From assembly GCA_029882955.1 (NCBI GenBank), contig JAOUJX010000279.1:1-5674 (forward strand): DNA of 5,674 bases, read 5' to 3'. A program made the translations under genes and the position numbers. The notes below the pieces were generated by a model, which worked only from the letters and a program-made list of their open reading frames with translations, ran no database searches and was not told where the DNA came from. The DNA is from Gammaproteobacteria bacterium. GTDB taxonomy: Bacteria > Pseudomonadota > Gammaproteobacteria > GCA-001735895. Shown one piece after another: positions 1-5,094 of the stretch (position 1 is the first letter of the stretch; every line of letters begins with the position of its first letter).

Positions 1-572
1 CCGGAGTCGAAGGACTGGCAGATAATCATCCCGTATTAAAACAGTTTAAGACAGTCAACCACACCGTCTGTTCGGATCAGATTCGCGATAATGTACTGAT
101 TGAACTCTATGAGTGGCCGCCGTTTGCAGCTTTCCTCGCCGCTGTCATGCAAATTCCCCGACTACATCAAATGGATGATGAAATATCGCGTTTAAATGTT
201 ATGGGCTATAGCGCAGGCGAAGCGCTGAACTGGCATTTCGATCGTTCAGAATTTACTACGACCTTGTTATTACAGGCCCCGGATCAAGGCGGTGAATTTC
301 AATACCGAACCGGCTTGCGTACAGATTCCGATCCTAATTATGACGGCATTGCCGAGTTCCTGGCTGGTGACCAAAGTGATGTCACCACACTACCATTACA
401 GGCGGGCACGCTGAATGTCTTTCGAGGTAAGAATACCCTCCATCGGGTAAGCCCTGTCATGGGAGATCGCCAACGGGTTATTGCAGTGTTTTCTTATTAC
501 GAAAATTCAGGTGTTGAGTTTTCGGAGGAGGAAAAAATTGGCTTTTATGGCCGAAGTCAGGTCAGAATATAA
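1..572 (+). CDS. 2-oxoglutarate/Fe(II)-dependent oxygenase, BesD/HalD-like, 5'-truncated by window edge
   Basis: The reading frame is open from the first complete codon at position 3 to the TAA at 570-572, giving 189 residues. The start lies outside the window, so the ATG at 147 is internal. The double-stranded beta-helix iron site is visible: HFD (His codon 234-236, Asp codon 240-242), a distal His in TLHRV (codon 441-443), and an Arg eleven codons later (474-476) suited to bind the 2-oxoglutarate carboxylate. Motifs such as LNWHFDRSEFTTTLLLQ, GGEFQYRT and LNVFRGKNTLHR resemble, from memory, proteins annotated as BesD/HalD-family amino-acid halogenases. True halogenases replace the Asp of HxD with Gly or Ala to make room for chloride. 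This protein keeps Asp, so hydroxylation or another ordinary oxidation is the better prediction. The substrate is unknown. The next gene starts 38 bp downstream and is probably co-transcribed. The family call is firm; the subfamily is moderate. Confidence 0.85.
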   Translation, partial: GVEGLADNHPVLKQFKTVNHTVCSDQIRDNVLIELYEWPPFAAFLAAVMQIPRLHQMDDEISRLNVMGYSAGEALNWHFDRSEFTTTLLLQAPDQGGEFQYRTGLRTDSDPNYDGIAEFLAGDQSDVTTLPLQAGTLNVFRGKNTLHRVSPVMGDRQRVIAVFSYYENSGVEFSEEEKIGFYGRSQVRI

Positions 573-610
573 TAGTTAAAATTTTCGGGCAGTAAAAACA
601 GGGGGCTTTC

Positions 611-1504
611 ATGGCAGACATCAATATTCAATTTACCTTATTCTCGGCATTTTATTCGCCGCTCATCGCAACCATGTCGGGAGGGTTTCTAAAGGAGGAG
701 GGACTGGACTACGAATGGTCGGTTTCACCTCCGGGGAAGTCAGCAGTAGACGCGGCGGTCGATGGCTCTGCCGATGTGATTCAGTCCGCGCCCAGCCATG
801 CCTTCACTGCGCTGGAGAAAGGAGAGCTTTCTCCGGTATTGCACTTTGCCAAAGTAAATGAAATGGATGGTTTCTTTATTACCTCGCGTGATGCCGATCC
901 TGACTTCTCCTGGAAAAAACTTGAAGGTGCCGAAATGGTCATGTTCGGTGGGGGCCAACCGAATGCGATGTTTCGATATGCCTGCCATAAAGCGGGCATT
1001 GACTACGACAAAATTATTCCGATCACGCCCGGTGGCCCGGATGCGATTGATCAGGCTTATCGGCAAGGGCAGGGCCAGTACGTGCAGCAGCAGGGGCCTT
1101 ACCCGCAACAGCTTAGCCAAGAAGGCGCTGGACAAATAGTGGCTCAGGTAGGTCCTTTAATCGGTCCCTGCGCTTTTTCCAGTCTTGCCGCTACGCGTGA
1201 ATGGTTGCAAACCGATACGGCTAAAGCCTTCACTCGTGCCTACGCCAAAGCGCGTGAATATCTCAACGAAATACCGGCGAAGGAAATTGCAGAAAACATC
1301 ACACCTTTTTTTAAGGGTATAGAGTTGGCGGCGCTGGAAAATTGTATTTCGACCTATCAGCAACTGGGCTGCTGGACTGCCGCAGTTGAAATAACCCCCG
1401 AAGCCTTCGATGTAACCCTCGATGTGTATGAATACGTTGGAGGGATTAGTGAACGTTATGCTTACGAACAGGTTTGTTGTGTGCCGCCCGGGATAACTAT
1501 TTAA
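611..1504 (+). CDS. NMT1/THI5-like (SsuA-type) substrate-binding-fold protein without signal peptide
   Basis: This 297-residue protein has the pattern of periplasmic-binding-protein-like NMT1/THI5 domains. It opens directly on the first fold strand (IQFTLFSAFYSPL), followed by GGFLKEEGLDYEW, a small-ligand loop (SADVIQSAPSHAFTALEKG, residues 53-71), then KLEGAEMVMFGGG and a C-terminal helical lobe. Such proteins normally deliver sulfonates, nitrate, pyrimidine precursors or similar ligands to an ABC importer, but here there is no signal peptide or lipobox. An in-frame TAA at 593-595 rules out an N-terminal extension, so the protein should be cytoplasmic. No permease or ATPase gene is visible nearby. 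A G-rich run (601-605) five bases before the ATG may be the ribosome site. His63 sits where yeast Thi5 has its sacrificial His66, but the Thi5 active-site Lys and Cys-rich motif are absent, so HMP-P synthesis is not supported. The link to the upstream oxygenase suggests ligand sensing or sequestration for the same pathway (inference). Confidence 0.8.
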   Translation: MADINIQFTLFSAFYSPLIATMSGGFLKEEGLDYEWSVSPPGKSAVDAAVDGSADVIQSAPSHAFTALEKGELSPVLHFAKVNEMDGFFITSRDADPDFSWKKLEGAEMVMFGGGQPNAMFRYACHKAGIDYDKIIPITPGGPDAIDQAYRQGQGQYVQQQGPYPQQLSQEGAGQIVAQVGPLIGPCAFSSLAATREWLQTDTAKAFTRAYAKAREYLNEIPAKEIAENITPFFKGIELAALENCISTYQQLGCWTAAVEITPEAFDVTLDVYEYVGGISERYAYEQVCCVPPGITI

Positions 1505-4412
1505 TACACGAAGAAGGTAGCCATTGCTTTAACGCATCCGAGAGATCGGAACGCTTGAAGGGCTTGGTTAGCACTTCGTTCATTCCGGCTTCCTCGCATA
1601 ATATACGTTCCTGACCAAAGGCGTTTGCAGTTAAGGCTATGATAGGAATCGGGTTTTTTACGCCGTGAATCGATTCGATTTCGCGGATGGCTCTGGTAGC
1701 CTGATACCCATCCATAACAGGCATTTTGCAATCCATAAAAATAAGGTCGTACTGGTTGATCTTAAATTGATCGACAGCTTCCTGACCATTATTAGCGAGC
1801 AGAACTTCGGCGCCCATTTTGGTCAATAATTTCTTCGCAATAATCTGATTTGTCGGGACGTCTTCGACCAGTAATATTGAAGCGCCGAACTGGACGACGG
1901 TTTCCACTTTAGACAACAGGCTGGCCTCGATGCTATGTTGTGAAATGACGGACTGATCCTTCGACTGTTTTAGTAACATAGACAACATAATCTGAAGAAC
2001 TTCATAGCGACAAAGCTTACTCAGGTATCCATTAAATCCTGCCTGAAAGCATGCCTGCGAACTGCTTTTTTCTTTGTCGGGATATAACAGCAGTAATTTT
2101 AAATTATCGAATTGCAGGTGACTGCGTATGTCGTGACCAAGATCCAGAACCTCTGTGGCTGACAGGGGCTGACCAAATATAGCAATTTGGAAGGGGGAAC
2201 CCTTTGCTTCGGCCTGACACAAGGTTTCTATTATCTTGTCAGTTCTTGTGAGCACTTCTGGTTTAGCGCCCATATGGTTAATGATATGTTTAAAGTTTTG
2301 CTCATGCCTCGGGTTGGTATCTACGTATAAAACCGGAATACCCTCAAGCGAAGCGTCCACGGCGATCTCCGCCGCTTCGGCGACAGGAAACGGAATTTCT
2401 GCCCAAAAAGTAGTACCTTTTCCATAATCGGAATTGACACCAATATCACCGCCCATTAACGACGTTAGTTTTTTACTTATCGCTAAACCGAGTCCTGTGC
2501 CACCATACTTTCGAGCAGTAGACTGGTCGGCCTGAGTAAATTTTTCAAATAGATCATCAATTGCACCGGGTTTTATGCCGATGCCGGAATCCTCTATTTC
2601 AAAACGTAGCAGGTCTCCACCACCAGGATCTGAGGCTTGATAAGAAACACCCAGACGAACGAATCCTTTTTGTGTAAATTTAATCGCATTACCTAATAAA
2701 TTAATTAGTATCTGGCGTATCCGGGAAGGATCGCCGATAAAATTTCGGGGACACTCAGGCGCATAGTCAAAATAAAGTTCTAATTCTTTTTGCGCCGAAT
2801 TACCGGACGTCAGTTCCAGGCATTCCTGGCAAACCACCTCAAGATTGAAGGCTATCTGCTCAATTTCGTATAAGCCCGAATCTAATTTGGAAAAATCAAG
2901 AATATCGTTAACAATAGCTAACAGGTTTTCTCCCGAGCTTTTAATGGTGTTTAGATAGCTTTTCTGCTGATCGTCTAATGGTGTATCGTCGAGTACCTGT
3001 ACCATACCTAATACGCCATTCATCGGGGTTCGTATTTCATGGCTCATACTGGAAAGGAAGTCTGATTTCGCCTGATTAGCCTGTTCGGCGAGTTCTTTAG
3101 CGGCAAGAACTTCCTGTTCAGCCTCAAGGCGATCGCTAATGTCTCTAATAATACCGGTAAACATTCTTTTTTCACCGTAGAACATTTTATCCAGAGCAAT
3201 GTCTACAGGAAAAACCGTTCCGTCTTTTTTCTGTGCCTGAAGCTCTCGGCTGGTACCTAAAATTTTCGCTTTGCCGGATCTGGCATAATTTTCCATAAAC
3301 TTGTCGTGTTCTTTAGCCATCTGGTCGGGCATTAGCAGGCTGATATTTTTACCTAATAATTCATTAGCACTGTATCCAAACATTTTTTCGATGGCCGGAT
3401 TGATCGAATCAATTACTCCCCGGCTATCTATATTAATAATGCCATCGACAATTGTTTCGAAAATGGTTCGGTGACGTTCCTCGCTTTCCTTTAATGACAA
3501 CTCTATTGCTTTTCGCTGAGTGATATCAGTGTAAGCACCGAGAATACCAATAGTATGCCCTTTGGCATCAATTAGCGGAATCTTGCTGGTCTCATACCAG
3601 CACTGATAGCCATACCGGTTTAGTTGCTCCGTCTCGGCGTGTAGATTCGGCCTACCGGAAATCATTATTGCCTGATCATAGGCCCGAAGCATTTTCCCAT
3701 CGTTGGGACCCCAGTACATATCCATGTCGGATTTGCCAATAATTTCCTCGGGCGTATCGAAGCCAGCATCTTTTGCAAACAGGTGATTGCAGCCGAGATA
3801 AATAGAGTTTTTATCTTTCCAGAATATGCGAGTCGGCACTGTATCGAGGACGTTTTGCAACAAGTTTTTAGCGTCGAGTAATGAAGATTCGAGCTCGGCG
3901 CGTCTTTCGACTTCCTGTTCCAGAAGCCTGGTTCGCCGTTCACTTTCCCGGCATAAAAATAGTGTTTTACCAAAGTTAGATAATATGGGCTGGAATATGT
4001 GCTCGAAAGAAATGCCAGACTCAGAGGGGGCCATGTGGAATAATATAAATTGTTCTCTTTTATTGATGGGCAGTTTCAATGCGGCCTTGTATTTCAGCCG
4101 ATTGCCAAAGGCCTGTTGAATCACTTCAATGTTATCAAATGGCCCGGCCTGCCCCCCAGTCAATTGCTCTGGCAGCTTAGTGACCAGTCCTCTATATTTA
4201 AACAATTCGCTACAGCCAACCACCTTTTCTATCAGAACTTCACATAAACCCTCTTTAGCGGGCTGAATATTCGAAATAAAGATGCCGCAGGGCGATGCCG
4301 TGTGATACATCAACCGCTGTAAGGTTTTGGTGATCAAGGCATCAACCTGAGTCTCGCCACTGGTTATCAGGGCTATATCGTAAAGGACTTCAAATATACT
4401 CTCTCGATCCAT
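1497..4412 (-). CDS. Soluble hybrid sensor histidine kinase (GAF-like, PAS, FixL-like PAS, HisKA, HATPase, pseudo-REC, REC)
   Basis: Numbered from the ATG at 4410-4412 (971 residues), the order is: GAF-like region about 4-154; coiled coil 155-184; PAS about 185-302; second PAS about 310-429 with FixL-like residues His369 and Arg389; coiled-coil linker 429-452; HisKA with phospho-acceptor His458 in SMSHEIRTPMNG; HATPase with N box (NLLGNAIKF, 571-579), G1 (DSGIGI, 608-613) and G2 (GGTGLGLAIS, 637-646); a degenerate receiver about 692-814 (Gly747 in place of the acceptor Asp); and an intact receiver about 845-964 with Glu850/Asp851, Asp894, Thr928 and Lys950. No transmembrane segment is seen, so it should sense a cytoplasmic signal. 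There is no HPt or DNA-binding domain, so phosphate must pass to a separate HPt protein. A TTG at 4458-4460 would add 16 residues. Neither start has a clear Shine-Dalgarno; the ATG is preferred because the GAF-like region begins right after it. The gene is divergent from the CopG-like gene and convergent with the substrate-binding-protein gene. Its target is unknown. Confidence 0.93.
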   Translation of the reverse strand: MDRESIFEVLYDIALITSGETQVDALITKTLQRLMYHTASPCGIFISNIQPAKEGLCEVLIEKVVGCSELFKYRGLVTKLPEQLTGGQAGPFDNIEVIQQAFGNRLKYKAALKLPINKREQFILFHMAPSESGISFEHIFQPILSNFGKTLFLCRESERRTRLLEQEVERRAELESSLLDAKNLLQNVLDTVPTRIFWKDKNSIYLGCNHLFAKDAGFDTPEEIIGKSDMDMYWGPNDGKMLRAYDQAIMISGRPNLHAETEQLNRYGYQCWYETSKIPLIDAKGHTIGILGAYTDITQRKAIELSLKESEERHRTIFETIVDGIINIDSRGVIDSINPAIEKMFGYSANELLGKNISLLMPDQMAKEHDKFMENYARSGKAKILGTSRELQAQKKDGTVFPVDIALDKMFYGEKRMFTGIIRDISDRLEAEQEVLAAKELAEQANQAKSDFLSSMSHEIRTPMNGVLGMVQVLDDTPLDDQQKSYLNTIKSSGENLLAIVNDILDFSKLDSGLYEIEQIAFNLEVVCQECLELTSGNSAQKELELYFDYAPECPRNFIGDPSRIRQILINLLGNAIKFTQKGFVRLGVSYQASDPGGGDLLRFEIEDSGIGIKPGAIDDLFEKFTQADQSTARKYGGTGLGLAISKKLTSLMGGDIGVNSDYGKGTTFWAEIPFPVAEAAEIAVDASLEGIPVLYVDTNPRHEQNFKHIINHMGAKPEVLTRTDKIIETLCQAEAKGSPFQIAIFGQPLSATEVLDLGHDIRSHLQFDNLKLLLLYPDKEKSSSQACFQAGFNGYLSKLCRYEVLQIMLSMLLKQSKDQSVISQHSIEASLLSKVETVVQFGASILLVEDVPTNQIIAKKLLTKMGAEVLLANNGQEAVDQFKINQYDLIFMDCKMPVMDGYQATRAIREIESIHGVKNPIPIIALTANAFGQERILCEEAGMNEVLTKPFKRSDLSDALKQWLPSSCIK

Positions 4413-4414
4413 TG

Positions 4415-4438
4415 TTAATTCACGGGGTGTGTTGACAT
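4415..4438 (-). other. Possible 7-codon upstream ORF before the kinase ATG
   Basis: On the minus strand an ATG at 4436-4438 opens a short frame encoding MSTHPVN that stops with TAA at 4415-4417, two bases before the preferred kinase ATG. This geometry could let ribosomes terminate and restart on the kinase, which otherwise lacks a recognisable Shine-Dalgarno. The mini-ORF has no convincing ribosome site of its own, so this may be chance. It would be irrelevant if the TTG at 4458-4460 is the true start. Confidence 0.25.
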
Positions 4439-4482
4439 GAAAAATTTTATTCTTAACCAATAATTTCTGGTAGTTTGCGTAG

Positions 4483-4488
4483 ATTATA
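4483..4488 (-). promoter_or_regulatory. Candidate -10 box for the sensor kinase gene
   Basis: The minus strand reads TATAAT here, a perfect sigma-70 -10 hexamer. It predicts a start near 4476 and an untranslated leader of about 63 bases to the ATG at 4412 (about 15 to the alternative TTG). No TTGACA-like -35 lies at 17-18 bp (the hexamers there are CTCACG and CCTCAC), so the promoter would be weak or activator-dependent. The FNR-like box lies about 76 bp upstream of this predicted start, which is not a standard activating position. Confidence 0.45.
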
Positions 4489-4504
4489 GACGTTGTAATA
4501 TAAA

Positions 4505-4532
4505 ACGTGAGGATTTGGTGCTTGACGTGAGG
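4505..4532 (+). repeat. Two ACGTGAGG direct repeats one 20-bp period apart
   Basis: ACGTGAGG occurs at 4505-4512 and again at 4525-4532, an offset of 20 bp or about two helical turns. The second copy is inside a short dyad, TGAC-GTGAG-GTCA, at 4523-4535. The pair lies between the two divergent promoters, upstream of the kinase -10 and just upstream of the FNR-like box, so it could be a regulator site acting in either direction. No known regulator consensus was recognised. Confidence 0.35.
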
Positions 4533-4545
4533 TCAGTAAGTGAAG

Positions 4546-4559
4546 TTGATACAGGTCAA
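4546..4559 (+). promoter_or_regulatory. FNR/ANR-type binding site
   Basis: TTGAT-ACAG-GTCAA matches the FNR/ANR consensus TTGAT-N4-ATCAA at nine of ten half-site bases. Its centre at 4552.5 lies exactly 41.5 bp upstream of the start (4594) predicted from a -10-like TGTAAT at 4582-4587. This is the standard class II activator position, which supports oxygen-limited activation of the rightward CopG-like/cytochrome genes. CRP-family relatives with similar half-sites (for example DNR) cannot be excluded. Confidence 0.65.
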
Positions 4560-4581
4560 AACCCTCTTATCTCCACAGTGC

Positions 4582-4587
4582 TGTAAT
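4582..4587 (+). promoter_or_regulatory. Candidate -10 box for the CopG-like/cytochrome operon
   Basis: TGTAAT matches TATAAT at five of six bases and has the spacing from the FNR-like box expected of a class II promoter. It predicts transcription from about 4594 and a leader of about 75 bases. No good -35 exists, as is usual for activator-dependent promoters. A second AT-rich candidate, TATAAA at 4603-4608, is possible but not phased with the box. Confidence 0.5.
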
Positions 4588-4620
4588 AATCATACTTTTG
4601 CTTATAAAATGTTTTTTTAA

Positions 4621-4647
4621 AGATGTTCTACATTGCACATCTGACAT
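4621..4647 (+). repeat. Leader repeats: AGATGT/ACATCT inverted repeat and a triple ACAT heptad
   Basis: AGATGT (4621-4626) and ACATCT (4637-4642) form a perfect 6-bp inverted repeat with a 10-bp spacer. Overlapping it, ACAT occurs at 4630, 4637 and 4644, an exact 7-base period. Both lie in the predicted leader, just before the ribosome site. They could be an operator for a second regulator or a weak RNA hairpin. Neither matches the cus/cop-box or CueR patterns I know. Confidence 0.3.
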
Positions 4648-4653
4648 GTTTAC

Positions 4654-4660
4654 AAAGAGG
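4654..4660 (+). promoter_or_regulatory. Ribosome binding site of the CopG-like gene
   Basis: AAAGAGG lies eight bases before the ATG at 4669 and fixes that start. It is the clearest Shine-Dalgarno in the window. Confidence 0.7.
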
Positions 4661-4668
4661 ATTCACCG

Positions 4669-5094
4669 ATGAGATTAAGCCTGCTTGCCCTGTCTTTTTT
4701 TGCTAGCACTGTTGCTGCAGAATCGATAACCGTTTACAAATCGCCCACCTGTGGTTGCTGTACCGAATGGATTAAAATAATGGAGTCGAAAGGACATGAT
4801 GTTAAGGTTGAGCATCCATTTAATTTGCAAGAAAGCAAATCTCAGCTGGGCATTCCTAAACAGTTAGCATCCTGCCACACCGCTGTGATTGGTGATTATC
4901 TGTTTGAAGGTCATATTCCAGAGCAGGATATTCTCAGTTTCCTGGCGGACCCACCGGTGGGTGCGAAAGGCCTCGCAGTACCGGGTATGCCACAGATGTC
5001 ACCAGGTATGGCGTCACCTGGCCAGAGATATTCAGGCTTTAGAGTCATAGGCTTTAATGCCGATAATCAGTATTGGCTGGCAAACCAGTACTGA
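4669..5094 (+). CDS. Secreted CopG-like (DUF411) copper-binding protein
   Basis: This 141-residue protein starts with a short signal peptide (MRLSLLALSFFASTVAA, likely cut after Ala17), so the mature protein is periplasmic. The thioredoxin-like DUF411 hallmarks follow: VYKSPTCGCC with Cys28, Cys30 and Cys31; SCHTA with Cys69 and His70; FEGHIP with His82; and the C-terminal GLAVPGMPQMSPGM with Met107, Met110 and Met114. DUF411 is the CopG family of copper-resistance loci (unrelated to the plasmid repressor CopG). Members bind a cysteine-bridged copper cluster through the CxCC motif and the distant Cys, and may handle Cu(I)/Cu(II) redox. All four cysteines are present and the length is normal. 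A strong ribosome site and an FNR-type promoter precede it, and the cytochrome gene overlaps its end. No CopA, CopB or CueO gene is visible, so involvement in copper tolerance is inferred from family alone. The C-terminal tail (about 120-141) is not recognised. Confidence 0.9.
   Translation: MRLSLLALSFFASTVAAESITVYKSPTCGCCTEWIKIMESKGHDVKVEHPFNLQESKSQLGIPKQLASCHTAVIGDYLFEGHIPEQDILSFLADPPVGAKGLAVPGMPQMSPGMASPGQRYSGFRVIGFNADNQYWLANQY

Noticed and set aside
147..572. Oxygenase gene starting at the ATG at 147
   Set aside because: The same frame is open to the window edge and codes for family-like sequence upstream, so the ATG is internal.
740..1135. 131-codon open frame antisense to the substrate-binding-protein gene
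   Set aside because: It lies wholly opposite a well-supported gene, shows no domain character and has no ribosome site; it is a shadow frame.
611..1504. Thi5-type HMP-P synthase for thiamine synthesis
   Set aside because: Although His63 aligns with the Thi5 histidine, the active-site Lys position is Ser and the CCCFC-like motif is absent; only a single Cys (187) lies in that region.
4522..4550. Classical sigma-70 promoter with TTGACG as -35 and GTTGAT as -10
   Set aside because: The -10 match is poor and overlaps the FNR-like box; the class II arrangement with TGTAAT explains the region better.
4621..4653. CueR or CusR/CopR operator
   Set aside because: The repeats do not match the copper-regulator consensus patterns I know, so no specific regulator is named.
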